A DNA stretch of 64,000 nucleotides from Bacteroidales bacterium (GTDB lineage: Bacteria > Bacteroidota > Bacteroidia > Bacteroidales > F082): the NCBI GenBank assembly GCA_016284305.1, contig JAEEON010000017.1, positions 1-64,000 on the forward strand, read 5' to 3'. Every line of letters starts with the position of its first letter. Within the stretch, counting starts at the first letter, position 1. Of the stretch, positions 47,901-57,500 are shown in pieces. The translations under genes and the position numbers were made by a program. The notes under the pieces are model-generated. The model saw only the letters and a program-made list of their open reading frames with translations. It made no database searches and had not been told where the DNA came from.

Positions 47901-48952
47901 ACACTTTCACCCCCTCCAGTGAGATGATCTCCGACAATTACGACCTGTACGCCTACGACGAAGATGCCCCCTTGGAATGGATCAACCACAAAACCGAAGG
48001 CTTTGATCTGGTTTCCGGACAAGGATATCTCTATGCCCATAACCCAGCCACAGCACTCTATGCTCAAGGCACACTCAACAACGGAGACCTCACCCAAACC
48101 GTTAACTTAAGCTACGCAAACACCCATGTGGACATCCAAGGCTTTAACCTCGTTGGCAACCCCACTGTTCACGAGATTCAATTCAACAAAAGCGAAGCTG
48201 TTTCAGATGGTTACTATTACATCTCCAATGGCAATGACTGGACTTATGAGCCGACCAACACTGTGCCAGCGGGACGAGGCTTCCTGGTCAAGGCCAATGC
48301 CGCCGACCAATCGATAGTGCTGAACCCTCAGTCACGTTCCACCGATTCCTATAAAAACGACATCATAAAAATCACCATCGATGATGATGCCGCATACATC
48401 AAAACCGACGAAGGCGTCTCCATGCCCCTCATCAGCCTCAACGAACATGGCAAAAGCCTTTTCCTGAGTCACGGAAACAAACCTTATGTCATGCTGGTTC
48501 GTAATGATGCACCAAGCATCGACCTCTGTTACCGTCCAAATAGCGAAGGGCAACACACCCTCACAATCGAGAATGAGACCTTGAGATATCTTCACCTCAT
48601 CGACCATCTCAATGGAACAGAAATCGATTTAGTCCAAAATCCCAGCTACATCTTCAAGTCAACCAAAAACGATTACGAACACCGTTTCCAGTTGCTGTTC
48701 ACCCCAAAAGAGAACGCTACTGAAGAAGAAGCGTTCGCCTACATCAGTAACGGACAGATTATCATTTCACTGACGGAGGCACCCAGCTCTACGTCTTTAC
48801 AAGTGATGGACACCCTGGGACGGGTCATCCTCATCCGTAACGTAGAGACGTCATCTTGCAGCCTCTCCACTTCAGGAATGGCTCCAGGAATTTATCTATT
48901 GCGCCTTACTTCTCCCGAAGGAACCAAGGTCCAAAAAATCAGCATTGATTAA
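44978..48952 (+). CDS. Secreted endonuclease I family protein with T9SS type A signal
   Basis: 1324 residues. Signal peptide 1-23. Residues about 24-265 are an endonuclease I (EndA-like) domain: NREHTWPQSWF (about 101-111) with the catalytic His, DLFHVMPTDGYVNGMRSAYP, and ARNFFYMSVRYFG. Then two bacterial repeat domains (266-342 and 345-421), a YLIV beta-trefoil-like domain (429-580), a Listeria-Bacteroides repeat (588-658, with DGFEFDGWNT), another repeat (660-732), a second YLIV domain (741-895), the shared module (about 900-1240) and a T9SS type A signal (VMDTLGRVI ... GIYLLRL ... KISID). It should cut extracellular DNA, for nutrients or biofilm turnover. Its TAA overlaps the coaE stop on the other strand. 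Confidence 0.88.
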   Translation: MKKNLNKLSILLVFLGIVNFGIAQIPNGYYNNAQGKTGNDLKIALHNIIKGHTVVSYGGLLDAYAYTDCDANGKIWDIYSNYRWNLNKSCGSYDEEGDCWNREHTWPQSWFNESSTPRSDLFHVMPTDGYVNGMRSAYPYGEVNKPTYTSGNGSKLGPCVTPGYSGKVFEPVDEYKGDIARNFFYMSVRYFGEDSGWSTSGMTNKSTILDWAMTMLLRWSDNDPVSQKEIDRNNAIYGYQNNRNPFIDHPEYARMIWDPNWSEGTSYAITCASNLSHGSVTAPETAFEGTTVAITAIPDPGYMVDMYTVYKTGNSSTTVNVSSNGTFTMPDYAVTVSATFKQNTTLYSITTAEVTHGSISVSTNSALSGSTITMTATPESGYSLYSWYVYKTGDMNTTVYTGTTGSFVMPTFNVTVNASFSTQGGSANGDFVKVTEALTDWSGEYLIVYDEGNVAFDGGLSTLDAVGNTINVNINNNTIAATPTTIAAKFTIAKSGNNYTIKSSSGSFIGRTSDSNGLDSSTSTALTNNISYNSNDECVDIIGSGGAYLRFNNANNQSRFRYYKSGTYSQQKAIQLYKRTVNVETPTHTIHFLPNGGEGSSYEQTVEEYVPTALVANTFTRDGFEFDGWNTQANGEGTYYADNATITVMNDIDLYAQWDPKYTITLVQPDNGSISANPTSAIEESTITLTAIPDDGYELGSWIVTDGSGNAITVGENQFEMPADNVTVTASFIFIGAAFEHKYYLVTSAEQLVAGRTYLIVNTANNKALGATQNSNNRSAASVSISSDIISTIDNNVCELTLGGETGAWTFYDANQDGYLYAAGGTGNNNLLRTQATLTDEGRWTITIDENGTAVIKTIVSTVARNTIMYNKSSNIFSCYASGQLDVCLFIRSEEFDITENTTEANLFPFDKHTVRSGATLTVTGTANCTDANLLILDDGAEFVHHNDGVKATFKKNISAYSSQGGWFTIATPFNTFTPSSEMISDNYDLYAYDEDAPLEWINHKTEGFDLVSGQGYLYAHNPATALYAQGTLNNGDLTQTVNLSYANTHVDIQGFNLVGNPTVHEIQFNKSEAVSDGYYYISNGNDWTYEPTNTVPAGRGFLVKANAADQSIVLNPQSRSTDSYKNDIIKITIDDDAAYIKTDEGVSMPLISLNEHGKSLFLSHGNKPYVMLVRNDAPSIDLCYRPNSEGQHTLTIENETLRYLHLIDHLNGTEIDLVQNPSYIFKSTKNDYEHRFQLLFTPKENATEEEAFAYISNGQIIISLTEAPSSTSLQVMDTLGRVILIRNVETSSCSLSTSGMAPGIYLLRLTSPEGTKVQKISID

Positions 48953-49545
48953 GAAGCCCGACTTGACACCAACGTGGTGTGAATCCTCTCAACTTGCTCC
49001 ATCAAGAATCCGTCCTCGTCATCGTTTTCATGAATGATGACAAAATCCGCATGGGTAAGCTTTTCTGACTGAGGCCACTGCTTGGCCATTCGTGCACACA
49101 CCTGCTCTTCACGGCAATGGTCACGGAGCATCACACGACGAATGCGTACCGGCTCAGAAGCAGCCACCACGATGATTGCATCAAACATCGATTCAAGATG
49201 CTTCTCAAAAATCAAGGCTGACTCATACATCACGTAAGGGGTTTGTTGTTGTTCAGCCCAAGCATCAAAACGCTCGTTTAGCACAGGATAGAGAACCGAT
49301 TCGACAAAGCCTAGGGCACAGGAATCCGAAAAAAGCCGTCCTGCCAGATAGCTACGATTCAGGCTGCCATCTTCATGATATGCCTCCTCCCCGAACTGAT
49401 GCGTAATACGTTGCCGAATCTCAGGAAGATAATACAGCTGTTTCGCCTCGTAATCCGAATCAAACACCGGTACGCCAAGTCGTTTGAACAGATCACACAC
49501 ATACGACTTCCCACTCCCAATATTACCTGTGATCGCAACTTTCAA
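48949..49545 (-). CDS. coaE: Dephospho-CoA kinase
   Basis: 198 residues; last step of CoA synthesis. Walker A ITGNIGSGKSYVCDLF (about 5-20), FDSDYEAKQLYY, SLNRSYLAGRLFSD (family: D-R--L---VF-d) and a lid around PVRIRRVMLRD. The start is TTG at 49545, in a heptamer tract; no ATG precedes the P-loop. Last gene of DUF1573-yajC-ybbR-coaE. Confidence 0.94.
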   Translation of the reverse strand: MKVAITGNIGSGKSYVCDLFKRLGVPVFDSDYEAKQLYYLPEIRQRITHQFGEEAYHEDGSLNRSYLAGRLFSDSCALGFVESVLYPVLNERFDAWAEQQQTPYVMYESALIFEKHLESMFDAIIVVAASEPVRIRRVMLRDHCREEQVCARMAKQWPQSEKLTHADFVIIHENDDEDGFLMEQVERIHTTLVSSRAS

Positions 49546-49567
49546 TTTTCAACTTCCAGTTTTTAAT
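49539..49567 (-). repeat. Heptamer tract at ybbR/coaE junction
   Basis: Read on minus: TAAAAAC, TGGAAGT, TGAAAAT, TGAAAGT, TG. It begins at the ybbR stop and contains the TTG start of coaE. Confidence 0.65.
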
Positions 49568-50537
49568 TCATAATAAGATACTCCACCTTATCCGGCGAGG
49601 TCTTCAGCACTTGAACCTGGTTGGGGACGCTGACCAGACGAATATCCAGCAAAGGATTCAGCCGATGAAGTTGGGCGGTGTCGGCTTCCACCACAAACGA
49701 TGCCGGAGTGATGCTGCCATAATCCTTAATGGCCACCATGCACTTCACCGTCATTGTCTCGGGGAAGAAACGCACCGACAAGGTGTCGGGCACCGAAACG
49801 GGCACTTCCACATCCATTTCGGTGAAACGCTCCAAATCAACCATGACTTGGACGTTGTCGATCTCCGAACGGATGGCTCCTTCATGGAGATCCAGCTTCA
49901 TGTCACGATTGAAGTCTTCGCTGACATTGTCAGCCTTAAGCAACTCCGTATTGACCGCCGTCAACGTGTCAAGAATATTCTTAGGACCATACACGGTAAT
50001 CGTTGAAGGCTCAACCACAGGGGCACCATAGACTTTGAATTGACGTTGGGTCATGACTTGAAGAGGCACTACCACAGGAAGCTCCTTCGACTGAAGGTCT
50101 TCCATGTTGAAGAACTGCTTGTCATCGTTAGTAGTGACATTGCTAGCGGGGATGCCCAACCATTCCGCCACACGTTCCACTATGTACTGCGAGTTATAGG
50201 AATAGGTGTAACCGCCTTCCAAGCGATAGGGGACCTCACTCAAAGGAATCTCCACGACACGATTACGCTTTCGCACCAAGTTATGGCCCAAGGTGACAAA
50301 TCCATCAGCCACAAAGGTCAGTTTTACTTGTTGCTCAGGCGTAGAGATCCATTTGTTGGCAGGGACCTCCGTGTATCGCACCCGAAAGACCGTCTGGGTG
50401 GAATAGTCCTTGGTGAGCTTGATCAGGAACCAAAGCACCATGGAGATTGCCACAAACACCAAGAAAGTCAAGAAGCGACGTTTATCCTTCTTGACAAATT
50501 CTTCCTTGATCTCTTTTATCTCATCGACAGGTTTCAA
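49563..50537 (-). CDS. YbbR-like domain protein (CdaR-like)
   Basis: 324 residues. A cytoplasmic basic start (EEFVKKDKRRFLTF), one membrane helix (about 22-40, FLTFLVFVAISMVLWFLIKL) and extracytoplasmic repeats of the YbbR type (e.g. VVVPLQVMTQRQFKVYGAPV, PSTITVYGPKNILDTL). In Firmicutes CdaR regulates c-di-AMP synthase; in Bacteroidota the gene stands with yajC and coaE as here, and its role is unknown. Confidence 0.88.
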   Translation of the reverse strand: MKPVDEIKEIKEEFVKKDKRRFLTFLVFVAISMVLWFLIKLTKDYSTQTVFRVRYTEVPANKWISTPEQQVKLTFVADGFVTLGHNLVRKRNRVVEIPLSEVPYRLEGGYTYSYNSQYIVERVAEWLGIPASNVTTNDDKQFFNMEDLQSKELPVVVPLQVMTQRQFKVYGAPVVEPSTITVYGPKNILDTLTAVNTELLKADNVSEDFNRDMKLDLHEGAIRSEIDNVQVMVDLERFTEMDVEVPVSVPDTLSVRFFPETMTVKCMVAIKDYGSITPASFVVEADTAQLHRLNPLLDIRLVSVPNQVQVLKTSPDKVEYLIMN

Positions 50538-50561
50538 GGCATTCCGTATTTTTCAGGACGA

Positions 50562-50885
50562 TCAACCTTGACCACCTACTTGAGCGGCATTTTGCACCAG
50601 AGCGGATTTCTCAATCTCGACTTCCATGCCGGGAGCCAAAGAAACCATCACGGTATGCTCCTTCACTTCAGTGATCTTGCCATGAAATCCACCAATGGTA
50701 ACCACTGGATCGCCTTTCTTCAGCGACTCACGGAACTGTTGTTGTTCCTTGGCTTTTTTCGACTGAGGACGAATGAAGAAGAGCCAGAATACCACAATCA
50801 ATAATAAGATCCAAATCAGACTGGTCCACATACCGCCTCTCGGTGCAGCTTGTTGAACCTCTTGTAATAAAATACTTAATAACAT
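50562..50885 (-). CDS. yajC: Preprotein translocase subunit YajC
   Basis: 107 residues. One membrane helix (about 20-40, TSLIWILLLIVVFWLFFI) followed by the signature RPQSKKAKEQQQFRESLKKGDPVVTIGG (in parts: RPQSKKAKEQQQF, LKKGDPVVTIGGFHGKI). Accessory subunit of the SecDF complex. It lies between the DUF1573 lipoprotein and ybbR. Confidence 0.96.
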   Translation of the reverse strand: MLLSILLQEVQQAAPRGGMWTSLIWILLLIVVFWLFFIRPQSKKAKEQQQFRESLKKGDPVVTIGGFHGKITEVKEHTVMVSLAPGMEVEIEKSALVQNAAQVGGQG

Positions 50886-50923
50886 AACCTAAATAATATC
50901 TTTAATATCTATAATTTTAATGG

Positions 50924-50965
50924 TTTTCACCTTTCAATTTTCATTTTTCACCTTTCACCTCTCAA
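50924..50965 (-). repeat. Heptamer stop-codon tract after DUF1573 gene
   Basis: Read on minus: TGAGAGG, TGAAAGG, TGAAAAA, TGAAAAT, TGAAAGG, TGAAAAC. The first TGA is the stop of the DUF1573 gene. Confidence 0.75.
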
Positions 50966-51417
50966 AGCTGTTCCGGGGTCCGGACCTCAGCCTTGATTCT
51001 CAGATTTGTCTGAGCGGGGTTGGTATTGGAACGAACCACCAAGGTCTTTGATTGGAATCCATGATGTCCTTTGCTGTCATAGGTGATTTTGATTTGCCCT
51101 GACTTTCCAGGAGCGATAGGCTCCCGTGAATACTCGCTGGCCGTACAGCCACAGCTTTTCTGCACTTCGGTAATCAGCAAAGGAGCCTCACCTGTATTGG
51201 TAAAATGGAAGGTGTAGGATACCACCTCCCCTTGCAGGATCTTTCCAAAGTCGTATTCCGTCTTTTCGAATGTAATCACTGCTTGTTTCTCCGAGCTGCC
51301 GTTTGCCGACTTGGGATTTGACACCAAATCCGTAGAGAGCTTACGCTCCTCTTTTCCACCACAGGCCAGCATCATCACCGCCAGCCCAATCATCATAATT
51401 ATCGTATATTTCTTCAT
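50962..51417 (-). CDS. DUF1573 lipoprotein
   Basis: 151 residues. Lipoprotein signal MIGLAVMMLACGGKEE (Cys about 19). The rest is one Ig-like DUF1573 domain: TFEKTEYDFGKILQGEVVSYTF (in part), NTGEAPLLITEVQKSCGCTA with the typical CGC, and PIAPGKSGQIKITYDSKGH. This family is abundant in Bacteroidota and is often found upstream of yajC. Function unknown; periplasmic or outer-membrane location predicted. Confidence 0.92.
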   Translation of the reverse strand: MKKYTIIMMIGLAVMMLACGGKEERKLSTDLVSNPKSANGSSEKQAVITFEKTEYDFGKILQGEVVSYTFHFTNTGEAPLLITEVQKSCGCTASEYSREPIAPGKSGQIKITYDSKGHHGFQSKTLVVRSNTNPAQTNLRIKAEVRTPEQL

Positions 51418-51452
51418 CTCGTTTCTACCGAGCTTTAAGGCCTAACGGCCTA

Positions 51453-51510
51453 TCTCTAAATTCTCAATTCTCAATTCTCAATTCTCAACTCTCACCTCTC
51501 ACCTCTCACT
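51453..51510 (-). repeat. Heptamer stop-codon tract, seven units
   Basis: Read on minus: TGAGAGG, TGAGAGG, TGAGAGT, then TGAGAAT four times. The first TGA is the stop codon of the type B protein. This is the clearest tract in the window. Confidence 0.85.
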
Positions 51511-52468
51511 GTCTCGACTTCGTCACAATCATCACTGCACCTTGGTATTGGATCTCTTCTTTCAGTCCTTTACACTTCAACACATAGAAATATGTGCCAT
51601 CGGAGAGACCTCCACCATCCCAATCGTTTTGGTAATCGTCGGATTGATAAACGATCCGTCCCCAACGGTTCATCACAATCAGTTCAGTCGATTTATAATA
51701 GACGTTCAATGGTTTGTCATCCGCATTTCCAGCACGTTTCGATGAGTTGTTACCACCTCCCGGCGTGTCACTGCCCTGATCCAAGCTGATTACAAACGTA
51801 TCGTTGATATCATCGCCATTAGGAGTGAATACACTGGGAATAAACAACTTAACACCATTGACACGTACATTTTTATAATAGACAGTATCACATCCATAGT
51901 CATCATATACCGTCAGCGACGGAGAGAACTCGCCTTGTTCAACGAAAGTGAAGGTGGGCTCTTCCTGGGTCGAAGTCAGGCCATGTTCAAACGTCCAAAA
52001 GAAATGGTCGATGGAGATGCTGTCGCTCGACAAGTTCTCAAACGAGAAGGTGACATCAGGATTTTGGATATAGACCGTATCGGAAGGGTCGCAATAGATC
52101 TCGATGACTGGAGTCGGGAAGGCACGAGTATATATGCTGTCCATCGTGATGCAACCATTGCTATCCTCGACCTCCACATAGTACCAATGATAGGCTTTGA
52201 GGCCGATGGCTACAGAAGGGTCAGTGGGTGAAACATGAAGTCCGCTGAGATCACGCCACCTATAGGTGTAGGGAGCCACACCATTCGAGGCAGTCACCTT
52301 GATTTGGGCGGTCTTCCCGTTATCTTCTTCGCTGTTATTGCAGGTAAGCTTCAGCTGATTCATCTCCGTACGGATCATACAAGTATCCTGTGCCGAAAGC
52401 TCGCCTATCGAGAAAGCCAACAACAATAGCAGCAAAAGTGGAAGTTTATCGAGGAATATTCTTTTCAT
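51506..52468 (-). CDS. T9SS type B (gliding motility C-terminal) secreted protein
   Basis: 320 residues. Signal peptide about 1-26. Residues 30-110 resemble a SprB-type repeat (NGVAPYTYRWRDLSG ... VEVEDSNGCI), about 125-205 a PKD-like domain (VTFSFENLSSDSISIDHFFW, in part), and about 210-320 the CHU_C/gliding motility-associated domain: FIPSVFTPNGDDINDTF, LIVMNRWGRIVYQSDDYQND, and SDGTYFYVLKC. This C-terminal domain is the T9SS type B export signal, so the protein should be surface-exposed. Upstream of the DUF1573-yajC cluster, with its own -7 box. Confidence 0.9.
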   Translation of the reverse strand: MKRIFLDKLPLLLLLLLAFSIGELSAQDTCMIRTEMNQLKLTCNNSEEDNGKTAQIKVTASNGVAPYTYRWRDLSGLHVSPTDPSVAIGLKAYHWYYVEVEDSNGCITMDSIYTRAFPTPVIEIYCDPSDTVYIQNPDVTFSFENLSSDSISIDHFFWTFEHGLTSTQEEPTFTFVEQGEFSPSLTVYDDYGCDTVYYKNVRVNGVKLFIPSVFTPNGDDINDTFVISLDQGSDTPGGGNNSSKRAGNADDKPLNVYYKSTELIVMNRWGRIVYQSDDYQNDWDGGGLSDGTYFYVLKCKGLKEEIQYQGAVMIVTKSRQ

Positions 52469-52494
52469 GAAATATTGTCATTATTACAAGTTTG

Positions 52495-52502
52495 CAAAGA
52501 TA
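52495..52502 (-). promoter_or_regulatory. -7 promoter box TATCTTTG for the type B protein
   Basis: Minus-strand TATCTTTG followed by CA, 27 bases before the ATG. Confidence 0.65.
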
Positions 52503-52537
52503 ACACTTTTTTGTCAGCTCGATAAACAAAAAGTTAT

Positions 52538-52545
52538 TAAATTTG
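52538..52545 (+). promoter_or_regulatory. -7 promoter box TAAATTTG for hutU
   Basis: TAAATTTG followed by CA, 41 bases before the hutU ATG; a TTTG occurs at 52510-52513. Confidence 0.6.
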
Positions 52546-52585
52546 CAACTCCAACGAAATGTAGAGAAACAAAACACAATACAAT

Positions 52586-54586
52586 ATGAACGCATTAAAC
52601 GATTTCCAGAAAGAGATCCTGGCCGGCATCCCGGATGAGTTGCCGGAGGTGAAACCCTATGACACCACCATCAACCACGCCCCGAAGCGCAAGGACATCC
52701 TAAGCAAGGAAGAGAAGAAACTGGCCGTCCGCAACGCCCTGCGGTATTTCCCCAAGAAGTTCCATGCCACCTTGGCCCCCGAGTTCGCCGAGGAGCTGGA
52801 GACCTACGGTCGCATCTACATGTACCGTTTTCGTCCCTCCTATAAGATGTATGCTCGTCCCATCGAGGAATATCCTGCCAAATGCAAGCAGGCGGCAGCC
52901 ATCATGTTGATGATTCAGAACAACCTCGACCCCGCGGTGGCCCAGCACCCGCACGAGCTCATCATCTACGGCGGCAACGGCGCCATCTTCCAGAACTGGG
53001 CCCAATATCGTCTGGTGATGCAATACTTGGCCAACATGACCGAGGAACAGACCCTGGCCATGTACAGCGGTCACCCGATGGGACTCTTCCCCTCACACAA
53101 GGACGCTCCGCGTGTGGTCGTCACCAACGGCATGATGATCCCCAACTACTCCAAGCCGGATGACTGGGAACGTTACAATGCCTTAGGCGTCACCCAATAC
53201 GGTCAGATGACGGCAGGTTCCTACATGTACATCGGCCCCCAAGGCATCGTCCACGGCACCACCATCACCGTGCTCAACGCAGCCCGCAAACAAGGCGGAG
53301 GCACAGCTGGCAAGCTGTTCATCACTGCTGGACTGGGAGGCATGAGCGGTGCCCAACCCAAAGCGGGTAACATCGCCGGCGTGGTCAGCATCACCGCCGA
53401 GATCAACCCGGCGGCCACAATGAAGCGTTACGAACAAGGCTGGGTGGACGAGATCCATGACAACATCGAGGAACTCTTCAAACACGTCAACGAGAGCATC
53501 GCCAAGAAAGAAGCTCGCAGCTATGCCTACCAAGGCAACGTGGTCGATCTCTGGGAGTATGCTGCCGAACACGACATCCACGTCGATCTAGGCTCCGACC
53601 AGACCTCACTGCACAACCCCTGGGCCGGTGGCTACTATCCCGTGGGACAGTCGTTCGAGGAGTCCAAGGTCATGATGGCTGAGAATCCCGATCTCTTCAA
53701 AGAGAAAGTTCAGGCTTCGTTGCGCCGCCATGTGGCTGCCATCAACAAGCTCACCGCCAAAGGCATGTACTTCTTTGACTATGGCAACGCCTTCCTCCTG
53801 CAGAGCAGCCGTGCCGGCGCCGACATCCTGAAAGCTGACGGTACTTTCCGTTATCCTTCCTATGTGCAGGACATCATGGGCCCAATGTGCTTCGACTACG
53901 GCTTCGGTCCCTTCCGTTGGGTCTGCGCCTCAGGAAAACCCGAAGATCTGGCAGTGACCGACGACATCGCTTGCAACGTCCTCGAAGAGATTGCCCGCAC
54001 GGCACCTGCCGAAATCCAGCAGCAAATGCGCGACAACATCCAGTGGATCCGTGGAGCTCAAGCCAACCACCTCGTAGTCGGCTCACAGGCCCGCATCCTC
54101 TATGCCGACTGTGAAGGCCGCACCAAGATCGCTGCCGAGTTCAACAAGGCCATTGCCGACGGACGTCTCAGCGGACCTGTAGTTTTAGGACGTGACCACC
54201 ACGATGTCTCCGGCACCGACTCACCTTTCCGTGAGACTTCCAACATTTACGACGGTTCGTCGTTCACTGCCGACATGGCCATCCAGAACGTCATCGGCGA
54301 CGGCTTCCGCGGTGCCACCTGGGTCTCCATCCACAACGGCGGTGGCGTGGGCTGGGGCGAAGTCATCAACGGAGGCTTCGGCATGGTTCTCGACGGCACT
54401 CCAGAGGCTGACCGTCGTCTCCATTGCATGCTCCATTGGGACGTCAACAATGGCATCGCCCGACGCAACTGGGCACGCAACGAAGGTGCCACCTTCGCCA
54501 TCAAACGCGCCATGGAAGTCGAGCCCCGGCTCAAGGTCACCCTTCCCAATCTCGTCGATGACAAGACCTTGGAGGGTCTATTCTAA
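52586..54586 (+). CDS. hutU: Urocanate hydratase
   Basis: 666 residues, the longer form found in Bacteroidota. Converts urocanate to imidazolonepropionate in histidine breakdown, using tightly bound NAD+. Motifs: YGGNGAIFQNWAQY (about 129-142), MYSGHPMGLFPSH, TAGSYMYIGPQGIVHGT, and FITAGLGGMSGAQPKA (about 246-261) as the NAD region; later VVLGRDHHDVSGTDSPFRET. No hutH, hutI or formiminotransferase gene is near it. A new gene, mfd, begins 3 bases after its stop. Confidence 0.95.
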   Translation: MNALNDFQKEILAGIPDELPEVKPYDTTINHAPKRKDILSKEEKKLAVRNALRYFPKKFHATLAPEFAEELETYGRIYMYRFRPSYKMYARPIEEYPAKCKQAAAIMLMIQNNLDPAVAQHPHELIIYGGNGAIFQNWAQYRLVMQYLANMTEEQTLAMYSGHPMGLFPSHKDAPRVVVTNGMMIPNYSKPDDWERYNALGVTQYGQMTAGSYMYIGPQGIVHGTTITVLNAARKQGGGTAGKLFITAGLGGMSGAQPKAGNIAGVVSITAEINPAATMKRYEQGWVDEIHDNIEELFKHVNESIAKKEARSYAYQGNVVDLWEYAAEHDIHVDLGSDQTSLHNPWAGGYYPVGQSFEESKVMMAENPDLFKEKVQASLRRHVAAINKLTAKGMYFFDYGNAFLLQSSRAGADILKADGTFRYPSYVQDIMGPMCFDYGFGPFRWVCASGKPEDLAVTDDIACNVLEEIARTAPAEIQQQMRDNIQWIRGAQANHLVVGSQARILYADCEGRTKIAAEFNKAIADGRLSGPVVLGRDHHDVSGTDSPFRETSNIYDGSSFTADMAIQNVIGDGFRGATWVSIHNGGGVGWGEVINGGFGMVLDGTPEADRRLHCMLHWDVNNGIARRNWARNEGATFAIKRAMEVEPRLKVTLPNLVDDKTLEGLF

Positions 54587-54589
54587 TAC

Positions 54590-57500
54590 GTGACATTGGA
54601 CAACACGCATCGCATCTATTCCGGCCTTACCGGCTCTGCCAAAGCCTTCGCCGTGGAAGAACTCTTTCGCGAAAAGGGCGGACAGCATCTGGTAATCTGC
54701 ACCTCAAAAGAGGATGCAGCCTACTTCTATAACGACTTGGAAGCCCTCTTCGGCGAACGGGAGATGGACTATAGCAAGAAACAGATCCTCTACTACCCCA
54801 CCTCCTACAAACGACCTTACGAACCGGAACGGCCAGACAACACCTATATCCTCTCACGCACAGAGGTGCTGCAACGCATCTCCACCAGTGAGCGACGCAC
54901 CATCATCGTCAGCTACCCCGAAGCCCTCAGCGAAAAAGTCTTCACCCGAAGACTCCTCGCCAAAAACACATTCAAAGTAAAACAAGGTGACAAGATCAAC
55001 CTTGACTTCCTCACCGACCTTCTCTTTGAATATGGCTTCGAAAATGTCGATTTCGTTGTTGAACCCGGACAATTCGCCATCCGAGGCGGCATCATCGACG
55101 TATTCTCTTTCGCCAACGACAACCCTTACCGCATCGAGTTCTTCGGTGATGAAGTCGATAGCATCCGAAGTTTCGACATTGCCAGCCAACTCTCCATCGA
55201 AAGGCTAAACCAAATCGTACTGCTGCCCAACATGCAACAGCAAGCCTTCATCGAAGAACGCGAGTCTATCCTGGAATACTTGCCCAAGGCCACCACGATA
55301 TGGATCGAGGAGATGTCGTTCTTTGCGGCACAAATCGACAAGGAGTATGAAAGAGCAGTGGAAGCCTGGGAAAAGTTGGAGACATCACCGCTAGATGATG
55401 TTAATACACTGGGGAACGACGTCCACATAACTCCGGGGAAGTTGTTCGCTAAATCGGAAGAATTGCTGAAAGCCTTGGAGGCACATCCGACCATTGAGTT
55501 TGGAAAACAGAATACAGGAGACAAATCTTTCCACACCACCCCTCAGCCGATCTTCAACAAGAACTTCGGAATGCTTATCGACAACCTCAACGAATATCGC
55601 GAGCGAGGCTACCGCATCATCCTCTACTCCGAGAGCTCCAAGCAACTCGACCGCATCCAGGCTATCCTTAACGACATCCAACACCACGATGAACTGCATA
55701 GCGATTTTGAGCGCAAGCTCATTGCCATCCATGCCGGCTTCATCGACCACGACAACAAGGTGTGTCGCTACACCGACCACCAAATCTTCGAACGCTACCA
55801 CCGCTATCACCTGCGTGACAATTTCAGTACCAAGCAAGCCATCACCCTTAAAGACCTTTATGACTTGAAACCGGGCGATTACGTCACACATATCGACCAT
55901 GGCATCGGACGTTTTGAAGGACTGATGACCATGGATGTCCATGGCAAGTCGCAGGAAGTGCTTCGTTTGACCTACAACAAGGGCGACACCTTATATATAA
56001 GTATCCACTCGCTGCACCAAATCGCGAAGTACAGTTCCAAGGATGGTGCCGAGCCCTCCCTTAGCACTCTAGGCTCCAACACCTGGAACCGGCTCAAGTC
56101 GAAAACCAAGAGCAAAGTCAAGGACATTGCCCGGGAACTCATCAAGCTCTACGCTGAGCGAAAGCAGAGCAAAGGATTCCAATTCGCTCCCGACAGCTAT
56201 CTGCAAAACGAGCTGGAGGCCTCCTTCATCTACGAGGACACCCCCGACCAACTCAAGGCCACCAACGATGTCAAACGCGACATGGAATCGGCCAGCCCCA
56301 TGGACCGTCTCATCTGTGGCGACGTCGGCTTCGGCAAAACCGAGATTGCCATCCGCGCTGCCTTCAAGGCCGCCACCGACTCCAAACAAGTCGCCGTGCT
56401 AGTCCCCACCACCGTTTTGGCATTGCAACACTACCAGACCTTCAGCTCTCGACTCGAAGGCTTCCCTGTCAACATCGAATACCTCAACCGCTTCAAGACC
56501 GCAAAACAGCAAAAGGAGATCCTGAAACGCTTGGAGGAAGGACAAATCGACATCATCATCGGCACCCATCGCCTAACAGGCAAGGATGTCAAGTTCAAGG
56601 ACCTCGGGTTGCTCATCATCGATGAGGAACAGAAATTCGGAGTCGCCGTCAAAGAGAAGCTCAAGGAGATGAAGGCCAACGTCGATACCTTGACACTCAC
56701 CGCCACCCCTATCCCTCGCACTTTGCAGTTCTCCATGATGGGTGCTCGCGACCTCAGCGTCATCAACACCCCACCCCCCAACCGCTACCCGGTACAAACT
56801 GAGCTGCGCACCTTCGACGGCGAGCTGATCCGCGAAGCCATCCTCTTCGAGATGGCTCGCAACGGACAGGTGTTTTTCATCCACAACCGCGTGCAGAACA
56901 TCATGGACGTCCACGACATGATCATGAGCTATGTGCCAGGCTGCCGCATCGCCGTGGCCCACGGCCAGATGGAAGGAAGCAAGTTGGAAGAGATCATGCT
57001 CGACTTCATCGCTGGCGACTACGACGTGCTTCTCTGCACGACCATTGTCGAATCAGGTCTCGACATCCCCAATGCCAACACCATCATCGTCAACGACGCC
57101 CATCGTTATGGGCTCAGCGACCTGCATCAGCTGAGGGGAAGAGTGGGACGTTCCAACAAGAAAGCTTTCTGCTACCTGCTCACTCCACCGTTCAACACCC
57201 TCACCGAAGAGGCCCAAAAACGACTTAGAGCCTTGGAGGAGTTCTCCGACCTCGGCAACGGCATCAACATCGCCATGCGCGACCTCGATATCAGAGGCGC
57301 CGGCAACCTCCTCGGCGCTGAACAGAGCGGTTTCATCAACGACATCGGCTTCGAAACCTATCACAAAATCCTCGACGAAGCCATCGCCGAACTCAAAGCC
57401 AACGAGTTCTCCGACCTCTTCGACAAGGAGAAGGACCTGGAATACGTCACCGACTGTGTCATCGAAACCGACATGGAGGTGCTCCTGCCTGCCGACTACA

